Assembly (NCBI GenBank): GCA_010094045.1 | Contig: ML986638.1 | Location: 1 to 64,000, forward strand | DNA: 64,000 nt | DNA from: Lojkania enalia | Taxonomy: Eukaryota; Ascomycota; Dothideomycetes; Pleosporales | Direction: 5' to 3' | In this document: piece by piece, positions 12,548 through 22,941 of the stretch | Layout: each line of letters starts with the position of its first letter | Numbering within the stretch: position 1 is the first letter of the stretch | Made by a program: the position numbers and the translations under genes | Notes under the pieces: generated by a model | Told to the model about the DNA's origin: nothing | What the model saw: the letters and a program-made list of their open reading frames with translations, nothing else | The model's database searches: none

Positions 12548-15500
12548 GGCATGATTACACCGACGCGGCCTTCATGAGATATGATGCTAACTGTATTATG
12601 GTTAACCTATTTGTGGGTAACTAGTAGTAGTAGAGTTTTGATAGCTTTGGACTGGTTGATGACTTGAAGTAGGCAGACTATCATATTATGCACAACGAGA
12701 CTAAAATCTGACAGCTAATTCCTGAAACACTATTAATCAAGACCCTAACGTGAGTGGCGAAGATTGCTACAAGTAAAACTTGTACTAGTTACTCCAACTA
12801 GTTCTCAGTGGCTTGTACCTTCTAGACAGCCGCAGGCCTGTCGCTCACGATCGTAAATCTCAAAAACACACTTGCACAACCCGTTTTCAGCAAACGATGG
12901 CCAGACACTCCATTTGTCCGCAGATGCAGCGCGCGGTATTTCCGCCTTGTTATCCCGCACACCGGCACTTTTCACGTTGTGATACTCGGACCTCTCGGCT
13001 CCGAGACAAAACTACTCGTCCCATGTTCCAATGTCCCATGACTCCCGATCACACCACATATCGACATTTGGATATTCCCTCGCGCCATCTTCACGGACCA
13101 ACAGCTCGCACCGGATCCCACAGCTTCCAGTACCGCTACTCTAGCCCGCAAACCTTAAGCACAACCTCGGGCCCGGCACTGACCGGCACGAGAAAGGAAT
13201 AAAAAAACCTGCTAACGAGTATCGTGGAACTCCGAAATACTACTTGTAGACTAAGTAGGTACATACTCGGTACTAGAGTTGCAGGTCACAGGGTCACTTT
13301 CTCTTTTCATTCTCCCGCCTTCCGAGAAAATTCAGGGCATTGTTATAGCCGACCGGAAGGGGATGGAGCTTTGCAACTCTCCGCTTGCCGAACAAGACCG
13401 AATGGTTGGCGGATACATCTCGGAGGCTATCATCCGTTGGCGCGCTTTTTTGGCAAGATAATAGCGCGCGGGGGAGACAATGATGACGGGCTCGTGGTCT
13501 CGCTTGACGCGGGAACTAGAGATGCAAGCGCTAACCTCGAAGGAGTTCGGCGGGAAGATCTGGAGGGGAGGGAGAGATGGAGGAAGGACGATAACTACTC
13601 ATTGTAGAGATTCCGAAGACGGCCGAACTGTTGGCTCTCTCGTACGGGCAATTGAGGGGTAAACTGACGCGAACAACGACCATAGTCCATTTTCTACCTC
13701 GATCTGCAATCTACTCTCCGAGATTATCTAATCACGAAACCATTGTTTGTCAGATGCAGTCTCGGAAGCGTGGAGGGAAAGTAGTTGCTAGAAGCGAATA
13801 AGAGCAACAGCATCTCAGCCAGCTATGTGACAGAACAAGATTCCCAGCTTCGCGCCGTCGGCGATGCATTGTGTATTACTCATCGCTAGTAGTAGGCATC
13901 GCCATCTTTATCCATCCAATCCAACAACCCAATTCCAAAAAGACCATCCGCCTCATCCCGTAGGGCGTTAGTGAGCGCGCGAGAGAGAGAATGCCTCGCG
14001 TAGCAATCGCCCTGCGGATTTGAAATTATAGAATTAGAATTAAGATTATTACTTAGGCGTGTTGGGAACACGTCAGGCGCGATTCCATAATGTGATCCTA
14101 AACAACCTAAGCGCGGACCTAATGAGCATCGTGGCGTCAATCACATTTCCTCGAAGGAGATAGGAGGCTGAGCTTAGATGAGGCTGGCCTAAAGACTAAG
14201 AGACGAGGATCTAGCATCAATAAACGCTAGCATAGCATAGCACAGCATAGTGCACATAGAGAAACGAAACAAATCCATTTACCCCTTATAATACAAAATT
14301 GCACATAAAACATGCAAATATAGAGAAACAAATGCAGAAACGCCGCCAACAAACTGGGGGCCGTTGTAGGCCCGGACTTTTGTTTCAAGGCATCTTATAT
14401 CAAACATCCGGCCAGCAGGCATGGATGAGGGGAGGGCGAAGCCAGGCGAGGTGCCAAACGAAACGAAACGTCTATCGAAACTGCCTGAAACTGCAGAACG
14501 TTTTGTTTATTTCCAGCTGTATTCCTTGCCAGCTGTGCTGTGTCGGAGTTTGATAGAAACTAAACACTCAAAGAGAATCCTTACTCTCGGAAGGAACTCC
14601 GTTGAATGGACATTCCCGATTATGGCGTATGATCGTCGCACTCGCAGGTTCTCCAGCAAATAATGATGAACACCAAGATGATGTAGGCGATGCATACAAA
14701 CAGGATCAGATTTGCGCTCTGCGCAGATAGAGGTTCGTTCCGGTATCGCAGTGCGGTGAGATGGTTGCACAGCCCAGCCAGCTAGCCCAACACACAGCTT
14801 AGGTCTCCCTTCTACCGCAACAAGGACTGGGGAGACAGCGCTGCAATAGTAAACCGTGTATGCTTATGTGATGAGCAACGGTCGCTTGCGCTGCTGGATG
14901 GAAGCTTCTTGCGATTACTATCCAGATATCGCGTGCAGTAATTCGCGATCGACCGACACCGACCGTCCGTCCGCTCTCGGGCAACAGCGGAGCAATTCGA
15001 TGCCCGGGCAACGCGCAAACCCCAACCCTAAACCAAACCATCGCAAGCCGGCTTCCTGGCATTGCTTGCTCGCTCGCTCGCATCACAAGGATGCCGAAGC
15101 CTGACCGGTGTGCCAGCGGCAGTGTGGCTCCCCAAGGCTTTTCCAAGCCCTCCCAGTCACCTTTCCGGTCATCGTCTTGCGTCAATCGCTTGCGTGGAAA
15201 GGCGTGTGTACACAAAACACGCAAGGCGCCAAGCGCAGGCTTCTAAAGTTCCCATACGAAAAGAGCGTTGCGAGACGAGAACGAGGTGCACGCCACTTTG
15301 GCAGTTTGGCGACGCAACCCATCTGAAAGTGCCACGGCACGCGATGGTAGTTCGTGCTCACTCTTCAGCCTTGCGCGCCACATCGCCGGATCCCTCCCCT
15401 ACCCCTTGTACAGTTTTGTAACCGGGGTTTGCGGCAGGGATCCGGACTTCTGGGCACGCGCAAAAGGCGGTCAGCTGAGATTATCATCTCTCGTTGGCGA

Positions 15501-15921
15501 AATAGGGCTACTTCATGCGACCTGCATTCCAATAAAGTCACGATAAGCATATATTCATCACATGAGCTAGGATGATATCGATTTTTTGGGGTGAAATGAT
15601 CATATTTGATATACTTCGCTAGCTAGGAGTCTCGACCATACTCAGCTGATTTGCAGCAAGAGCCGGGAGAGCTCGACCAGTTGTATCCTTTCCGACCATG
15701 TTCCTTCCAAGAAGAGTAGAGTAGTAGTGGTAGTTTCATCGCAACTTCCCCCTTTCTTGCTACAGATATCTTAAATATCCATCTGTTGTCCAAAAAAAAA
15801 AAAAAGATTCGATGTGATATAATGCTCTCAAAAAGCGCCATGCTGGAAAATCGACTCGCTCGCTAAAATATGCTCATCAAATAGGATAAAAAAAACAAAT
15901 TAAAGAGGTTGAGAGGAGACC
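12548..15921. other. gene-poor intergenic stretch of about 3.4 kb
   Basis: Several ORFs of 60-140 codons occur on both strands (for example 12813..13202 and 13224..13607). They have no recognisable motif, and overlap others in different frames, so I treat them as chance. Small AGCAT-type repeats sit near 14228-14250 and CTCG repeats near 15065-15080. A 14-base A run lies at 15792-15805. The right edge is the 3' region of the next minus-strand gene. Confidence 0.5.
15792..15805. repeat. A14 homopolymer
   Basis: A run of 14 A lies in the 3' flank of the minus-strand acidic-protein gene, so it is a T tract on that gene's strand. Confidence 0.9.
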
Positions 15922-16668
15922 TCAATAACTTGTGATGAGCGGAGCGGTCGACTCGGGTATGAAGAAGTCCTCGTATGAGGATTCCTCTTTCGAGCTGTAG
16001 AATGTCGTTGTGAGCATGGCTTCTTTTTCCGAGAACTCGAGGTTGGGTTGCGGCGGCGAGGCGGGCGGGGACTCGTCGTCCGAGTCCGAGTCGTCGACGA
16101 GCTCTGGAGGTGATTGGGATGGAACGCGGGTAAGAGCGAGGTCGGTATCATCCTCCAAGTCGTCGTAGAAACCCTCCTCATCCTCGTCCTCAATCTCCAT
16201 GGTAGTGATCTGGACAGGTGCCTGAGCTAGTCGGCGTGGGGCAGCAACCATGTCGAAGTCACCATCCTCATCGTAGTCTGATTCGGAGTCAGAGTCTTCC
16301 TCCTCATCCTCCTCCTCGGGCTGTTCCTCAATGCTGTCAGCCCATTGGATGTGTCGTTGCTCCTCGGCCTTGGAGGCCTTGCGGACGGTGTTGTTGAACC
16401 ACTCCTCCTGCTTCTTCTCAGCGTCGGCAAGCTCGAGCATCAATGAGTCGAGGAGGTTGGCATGGCCGACAAGCAGGCGAAGGTCGTGATCGGGTCGGCA
16501 AGCCTCCTTGCCCAGCTTGGAGCGGGCAGAGGCGGCAATGTAGTAGGTCTGGGTAAGAGACATCTTCTGCTTCTTCTGTGGTGGTGAAGACAGGTAGTGG
16601 CTGCGAGCAGTCTCGGCGGAGATGGGCTCAAAGGCTGTTTGTAGTCGGAGATGTGAAGTCGAAGGCAT
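15922..16668 (-). CDS. conserved acidic fungal protein of unknown function
   Basis: This single-exon gene encodes 248 residues. The N-terminal half has a compact, apparently helical region (about residues 36-100) containing SLTQTYYIAASARSKLGKE and ACRPDHDLRLLVGHANLLD. It looks conserved and folded. The second half is strongly acidic, with Glu/Asp/Ser runs (EEEDEEEDSDSESDYDEDGD), and ends in Pro/Ser-rich and aromatic sequence. I recognise the pattern as a widespread ascomycete hypothetical protein but cannot assign a function. Nothing suggests secretion or membrane insertion. The start ATG is the first in frame. Confidence 0.75.
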   Translation of the reverse strand: MPSTSHLRLQTAFEPISAETARSHYLSSPPQKKQKMSLTQTYYIAASARSKLGKEACRPDHDLRLLVGHANLLDSLMLELADAEKKQEEWFNNTVRKASKAEEQRHIQWADSIEEQPEEEDEEEDSDSESDYDEDGDFDMVAAPRRLAQAPVQITTMEIEDEDEEGFYDDLEDDTDLALTRVPSQSPPELVDDSDSDDESPPASPPQPNLEFSEKEAMLTTTFYSSKEESSYEDFFIPESTAPLITSY

Positions 16669-17369
16669 TGTTATGTTGTTTTGTGCTACAGGCAGAAATA
16701 TAATTGTTGCCTGAGGGGTGAGTCAGTACATATATGACTGGTGCCTCCAGTGAGAGGGTCCGCGAACCTTGTGCGAGAACTAATAGGCGGCAAGCGATCG
16801 GAGGCAGGGGTGTTCCGAGGGCTAGGTAGTCTTGGTGCAAGTTGAGATTCAGTGTTGAGGCGGGACTGATGTCAAGAAGGAACTACTCGAGTTGGGCTTC
16901 TTGTACTGCTGGATTGCTGGATCGGAACTGTGGGATGGAAGCCTTGAAACAGCGTGGGCACAGTCTTTCTTATGTTTTCTGACTATGACAGGATGACACA
17001 CGAGCGTGCATGGAGTTTAACGGCTGGGTCGGACGCTTCGGAATTATTGCGATCAGACCGCCCGCGCCCACACACCGCCAGCGCCGCCCAGGGCCAGGGA
17101 TGCTTTTGCTCCGCTAGAACCCGTCCTGCGCATTATTAACGCTGCGCAGAATTCGACCGACCCTGCAACCTAGTCAAGGCACGCTCGCTCCCCATGATTT
17201 TCGGCCTTTGAGGACGCCGTGGAGTAAACCTAGAGCCCGCCCATTACTGTACATGAGCCATGATGAAGCTATGATTGATCATGCCGGCGCCCTGCACGCT
17301 GCCGCTGTCGGCTTGACTCACTCACGCAATGGCATCACCGATTGAATTTTGCGGAGTAGAGGGGGGTAT

Positions 17370-17387
17370 TTTTTTTTTTTTTTTTTT
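17370..17387. repeat. T18 homopolymer
   Basis: Eighteen consecutive T lie in the gene-poor stretch, about 30 bp left of the GTC microsatellite. Confidence 0.9.
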
Positions 17388-17416
17388 GGGAGCTGCTCTG
17401 TTGGCTGGCTGGCGTT

Positions 17417-17440
17417 GTCGTCGTCGTCGTCGTCGTCGTC
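17417..17440. repeat. (GTC)8 trinucleotide microsatellite
   Basis: Eight perfect GTC units. The poly-Asp or poly-Ser stretches seen in translated frames here are a product of the repeat and do not indicate a gene. Confidence 0.9.
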
Positions 17441-19069
17441 GCAAGGGCGGGCGCGCGTTGCCCCGGCGGCCTTCCTGCTACGTGTGCATCTTGCGAGATT
17501 GAGCACGAGCAGCCTCGCGGCGCAAGGTTGAAAATTGGCTGCCTGGCAGTCAAGGGCTCAAGCCTTACGTGCGCAGGCCCAGGGCGGCGCAAGGAACATA
17601 CGTGTCGGTCGGACGTCTCAGCAGCCCTCAGCCTGTCGAATCAGGCGCGAATTCTGTCCGCAGCTGATCGAACCAAAAGCCACAGCCATCTGTCACCGCT
17701 CGGCCAGCGGCTGGTCCGCTGGCTGCCCCGCTTTCGGTCTCTCGCTTCTGCTGCCCTTTGTGAGGTTGCACTGCGAGAGTCCTGTCACCAGCTCGCATTC
17801 GTCCATTCATTCATTCGCTAAGGCTGTGCAACGTCTACGATTGTGTGAACTGCGTCTGTCTACCTCTTCTGCGACCGGTGTATGTATTGCGCGTTGCTCG
17901 TACTGCTCGCGACAGCACCACACCTCTCGGAGTCGGGCCAACAGTGCTGCGGCCACGATCATTTTCCTGGGTTGGATGGCGCCGGACGATGGCTCTATGG
18001 CTCGGACGAAGTGCAAGCTTGGATGGCGTTTTGACACACTGGACTGTCTCCGGCCTCTCGGTGATTATCCTTTCCCCCTCCGATTCCTGCCCGCAAACGA
18101 ACAAAATGCGGGACGGGGGGTCCAGGCTCGTGCGTACCCATAAGCCCGTCCAATCTCCAGCGACTGACGCGGGGTCCCGTCATGGGGATTGATCACAAAC
18201 TCCATCACGCACACCCCATCGCCCGCTTGCAATACATCACGTTAACAGCCAATGCAAATCATGTCGGCTGCGATTACAAACGAGCGAGCGAGAGAACGCT
18301 CTGCCGTTGGCGGAGAGGGCTGCCCTGCGAATTTGTCAGATGGGCGATTCTTAAGCATCCATGGAAGGCCCTCCCTCCAATCACCGGCCATGCCAGCACC
18401 GCTAACCCTTAACGTTAATCGATGACTGATACTCGTAGCTGCCTGAATGTGAACATGCTCGTTATCCCCAAAGGCCGCACATCGCGATGCATTTGCATTT
18501 GCATTGGAAATCATCGACGGCATCACTTTGCGAGTCACTGCGGAGAAGATCCTCCAGCCTGCAGTGTCACCTTTCACGCCAGGGTGCTTCTTCTCTAGAA
18601 TTGCATTGCATTCGCTGCATTTCGCAATCTAACCCGGCTATGACTTCTACGCAGTGCTCCATAAAACTGCCCAAAGCAGCCTCGCGAATTAGCAACGCGA
18701 ACCTTGGCATATCTCGTCAGGGCTAAACTTGCCTTGAAGAGTATGGGTTTGCTGACATTTACACAGCCCTATGGTTCCATCGCTCCGTCCACGGTGTTCC
18801 CATCTTGCAGAGAGCAAATTAAGCGTATGACACGACGCTTCGTTGGGGAACCCATTCTTCTGCTTCACCGCTCACCTTGTGCGAGGCTTTCAGCCTCACC
18901 GCCAACACCGCAGGGACCCCAGGGAAAAAAAAAAGCTCCACATATACGCAGCATACCGAGTTCGCAAATGCGATAATAGCAACGCTTAATGGATTGACTC
19001 CGCAACGCGTTAGTCGCCCAAGTCCTTCTCGAGCACTGTGTTAGGATTGGTATCTCACTCTCCCCTAAT

Positions 19070-19186
19070 TTTTTCCACACACGTAAAATTTGCCATCGGT
19101 TGATTTCGAGCCTACATTTCCACTCTTTTTCACACACAGGTTATACACTTTGCTATCAGTTGATCTCAGTCCAGCATTTCACCACG
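19070..19186. repeat. diverged tandem duplication, two units of about 57-60 bp
   Basis: Two adjacent units align over their length. Each starts with a T run plus CACACAC, continues with TTTGCCATCGGTTGAT or TTTGCTATCAGTTGAT, and ends with CATTTC plus CAC. Most visible differences are C/T or G/A changes plus small indels. Confidence 0.7.
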
Positions 19187-21310
19187 AATGTCCATTGCAT
19201 GCTCTGAGCCGGCACTATCTGGTAGTTAGCATCGGCACATACTTTCTCATCTATCCCGACTTCTGTATACAATTCGTCATCATCCAACAGTTGGCTCTAG
19301 GGTTCTCTAGACACGTCTGGTCGGTTGCGAACATCCGCAGATATACCAGGTCGACAATGGCGGAACTCAGGAGTGAATTTGCGTATGCACCAATCGCATT
19401 AACGAATTGCAGACGGCAGCGCGGCATGTCCTCAACATGTCGAACCCGGCAGTTTGAGGTCTACCACTACGGCAAGCACCATTATCTCTTGCTGCGGGAG
19501 TGCCGATATACGGAGAAACTGTTGCCAGTCTTGACCATGTCGTAGCCGAGTTTTGGGGGCATCAGTAAGCGGCAAAACTCAACACCATCGGCCACAAACA
19601 CTCCGAACGCCGAGAATGGCAGGAAAGGCAGACCATCATAGTCTTCGGTACGGCGGTACGAATTTCCGTGCTAATCATAGGAATAATCAGGGAGAAACCG
19701 GGAGATCCCTAGAACAGCCTCGCGAACCCTCAGAGAAGACTTGACGAGAGACTTGAATCCGACTCATATCAGACCAAGCCCATCAATCGTACCTAACGAA
19801 TGTTTGGAAATCATCGAAAACAACATTATTTCCCCACCAAAACCAATAACGATAGAGAAAACGGCAATAGCGAAACGAGTGTTGCATTTGCAAACTATAG
19901 CTCCGCCTTTGCAATTCTTTAGGTACATGGCGGAGACTCCTTGAACCGACGTCAGCCGAGTTCGCATACTCTGTACTCCGTACGCGCCTGTGGGATCTCT
20001 GAATATCTTCTAGTCGTTGATCCAGAGGGTATAGTTTTACTAGGAAAGTAAGTAGTATAGCGTTACGGTATCTGTACTGTAGCTTAGCAACCCCCCAATA
20101 TGGACACAACCGAGCGGTGGTCAACGCCGTACAAGAAATAAACGAAGAAATCAGGGTTTGTACGGCTGTCAGTTCTAAGTTCAACCCAGTGTCGAGGTAA
20201 GAAACATCCCCAACACTATGACTGCGTCATTGCATGCAACAGCGGCACAAGTCTTTCTATATAGAGCAGTTCTCTCGAGGAAGTAGGTGAAGCGCAATTC
20301 TTAGTAAGAGTCTTACTCATTTCAAGTATCATTACTGATGAAATTTTGTTTTCTTGCCGATCTTTAAATATAAAATACTGTTCAGCACGTCAACATCTAA
20401 ACTCTAATTTCATGCAGATTAACTACTTTGTCTGCCCCAAGAGAACGGTCCCGCTTTTAGGGCAAATGCGGAACTTAGCATAAGTGGCCGATGACTACGC
20501 AATAAGCGTTAATTTCTCAAAAGCATTTTACCGCATGCATCACCGCATTGTATTCGAATACCCTATGTCCGGGAATGCTCTTACTGTCACATATTATAGG
20601 CATTAGATACTATCCCGCATTAGTAAAATACCAAGAGAAGAACGATATTTATATCTAAAGCTTGTCCGCTCAGAAGCATGGAGCTGCTTCATTCACTAAC
20701 AACGTAATCCGTGGCAGACTAGATTTCCGGATAGAGATATCCAACCTCAATCGGAGGAATCGAGAATAGCTAAAGGCGCAAGCCAATATCGCCTAGACGG
20801 CAAACAAGGAGGCATGACCATTCGCAATCGTCCCGGCTTCTGCTCGGGATTACATTAGGACATGCTTCGCAATCTAGTTTTAGCATGGTCGTAGAATCTT
20901 GCCCAGAATGGATGGTTTAAGCAACCTGTCGCTTCTTGGATGGGCTAGAGACTTGCGGGCAGATGGCAAGGTACTCTCTTGAAGTGTGCTGGATCACCAT
21001 TGTTACGTTGGCCTTGCATATATTTTCTCGATAGAGTTATCAGCGACTCCAAGAGCAATATCTGTGCCTAAATAAGCAGGAAACCACACACGACAACATC
21101 CCTTGATTTTCACAAGCATTTGTTCATAAAGAGAAATCTTGAATTGATATTCTCGTCTAATTTTGGCCCATGCGGGTGACAGCAGATTGATCTGCTAAGA
21201 AGTTGTAGGAGGTGCAAATCGATTCACAACTCCCGGATATCCCCGCCCCGGTGAAGCGTACCGGCGCCAAGTTCAAGAGGCCGATGTAACAAATAAGAAT
21301 GTCTTTGGAT

Positions 21311-22122
21311 CTACTCGTCATCGTCCTCATCCGCAACGACAGGAACAGGCTCAGCCGCCGAAGTCTCCTTAACTTTCCTGTCCTTCTCAGCACCAGGGGG
21401 GGCTTTCTTAGTGGTGCCATTGGCCTCCTCCTCAACCTCGTCATCATCTTCGGGCTCCTCAGGATCATCCTCATCCTCCTCAGGCTCTGGTTCCTCTTCT
21501 TCCTCTTCGTCCTCGTCCTTGGCCTTGGTCACCCTTGTTTTCTTCTTGGGCGCTGTTCAAGGAGTGTGAGCCGGCGCGACCGGAAACACCGTACACAGCA
21601 CTTACGAGGAGCAGCTTCTTCCTCCTCGTCCTCATCCTCTTCGTCATCGTATGAGGCTTCGGAACCTTCAGACTCCTCGTATCTGACGGATACATTTGTC
21701 AGCCTTATGGCACAAGGAGACATGAGAAGGGCCGTAGAGAAACCAGGAGACATTATCTAGTTCGATCAAGCAAGAAGTGGAAAGCCCATCTTCCCGAGCA
21801 TGATTGATACAGAACCAGCACAGAAGGCGTGGGTGGACGCGTCAACCGCTCCGACATTCTGACCAGGCTGACAGCCGGTGAAATGCAGCCGCGCCGCAGC
21901 AACGAAGCTTCACAGAGAAAAAAGCGATGGCCAATTCGAAACAGAGACTGAGTGCGACCGCGATTGACACATTTTTGCGTCTTCGCGACGATGCAGGGTG
22001 CAATGGGATGACGTCAAGGAGGCCGGCTTCACTTACTCCTCTTCCTCGTCGCTCTCGTCAGAAGGGAGAGCCTGGAGCTCTTCCTCCTCCTCGGCGTCCT
22101 GCTTTCTCTTGCGGGTAGACAT
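21311..22122 (-). CDS. small highly acidic protein, probably nuclear, function unknown
   Basis: Three exons fit by phase: 22122..22037, 21682..21606 and 21552..21311, giving 134 residues. The protein starts with a basic MSTRKRKQD, which could act as a nuclear localisation signal, followed by near-continuous Glu/Asp. One short basic patch (PPKKKTRVTKAKD) sits in the middle, and the tail is DEDDDE. The composition resembles histone chaperones or nucleolar acidic proteins, but no domain can be named. Splice sites are canonical (GTAAGT donors, CAG acceptors) and the acidic frame is kept across both introns, which supports a real gene. It is divergent from BRF1. Confidence 0.78.
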
Positions 22123-22213
22123 GATGTGTTGGGTGATGGAAATGTGATGGATAAGGGGGATTGGGGATGGAGTGAGGTCGAGCTGGAGGGAGCTGGGGAG
22201 GAGGGTGAGGTGG

Positions 22214-22330
22214 NNNNNNNNNNNNNNNNNNNNNNNNNNNNNNNNNNNNNNNNNNNNNNNNNNNNNNNNNNNNNNNNNNNNNNNNNNNNNNNNNNNNNNN
22301 NNNNNNNNNNNNNNNNNNNNNNNNNNNNNN
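22214..22330. other. assembly gap (117 N)
   Basis: A run of 117 undetermined bases lies about 90 bp upstream of the acidic-protein start codon, within its likely promoter. Confidence 0.99.
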
Positions 22331-22642
22331 TGGGGGGCGAGCAGGGCCAGCAAGGGACAGTCCGTGTGCTAAGATTGGAGTGCGAGCGGCGTCCAATGAA
22401 AGGGCGGACGGGGCTGCGAGCAGAGGCTTGCATACATCACTCGCAGATGGTGTCGAGCCGGAGCGCAGGTACCGGGAGCACGACGAGCTCCATTGAGACG
22501 CGGCCTTTTAACCAGCCAGCACGGCATCAGGCCGTCGCACGGGCCGAGTCAGAGGGGATCATTGCGCGCGAGGCAGTGTGTGTAGAGGCAGGAAAGCTCG
22601 AAGGCCTCCGACAGCTCGTCGCCTCTATGGCGCGCAGTGATG

Positions 22643-22644
<2 letters not shown>

Positions 22645-22671
<27 letters not shown>
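22645..22671. repeat. (CAG)9 trinucleotide repeat
   Basis: Nine perfect CAG units lie about 270 bp upstream of the BRF1 start codon, in promoter or leader sequence. Confidence 0.9.
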
Positions 22672-22674
<3 letters not shown>

Positions 22675-22941
22675 GAACAAGGCTAGGTGTTGGGTCGAAG
22701 GACGAGAGCTGGAAGTGCTGAGGGAGCGGAGTTTCCCACTCGCACGGGGGCGGCGCCTCACTGGTGTGGCTTGACCCTTGGCCCAGCCCCATCGTCCGCA
22801 GCCACTCCCCGCCAAACCCCAACCCATGTCTTCCAACCTTGGAACTCCGTCCCCGAATCTTTTTGACTCAAACTCTAAACAACTGCACAACCAACCCTCC
22901 CACCGCCGCGGCTCTGTGCGGCTGATGTCTGTATCGCCAAC

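Larger units (their letters stand above)
16669..21310. other. gene-poor stretch of about 4.6 kb with two compositional zones
   Basis: The left part (about 16.9-18.9 kb) is GC-rich. It carries overlapping long ORFs on both strands and in several frames, including 17535..18143, none with a recognisable motif. The right part (about 19.0-21.2 kb) is AT-rich. It contains a diverged tandem repeat and no credible exon. Inside are a T18 run, a (GTC)8 microsatellite and other simple repeats. The first few hundred bases should be the promoter of the 15922..16668 gene. I see no transposase or reverse-transcriptase remnant, but a heavily mutated element cannot be excluded. Confidence 0.5.
22123..22941. 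promoter_or_regulatory. divergent promoter region with assembly gap and CAG repeat
   Basis: This separates the acidic-protein gene from BRF1. It contains the unknown-base run and a (CAG)9 repeat. The leader just upstream of the BRF1 ATG is C-rich. Long ORFs crossing the unknown bases are not interpretable. Confidence 0.6.

Noticed and set aside
12813..13607. Two plus-strand ORFs of about 130 codons
   Set aside because: Composition is rich in Arg/His/Thr/Pro with no motif, no family resemblance and competing ORFs in other frames. More likely chance.
17535..18143. 202-codon ORF in the GC-rich gene-poor stretch
   Set aside because: Equally long ORFs run on the opposite strand and in other frames. 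The translation is low-information, and no splice or family support exists.
22029..22674. Long ORFs on both strands across the unknown bases
   Set aside because: They exist only because N cannot encode a stop. The true minus-strand gene starts at 22122 and does not enter the gap.
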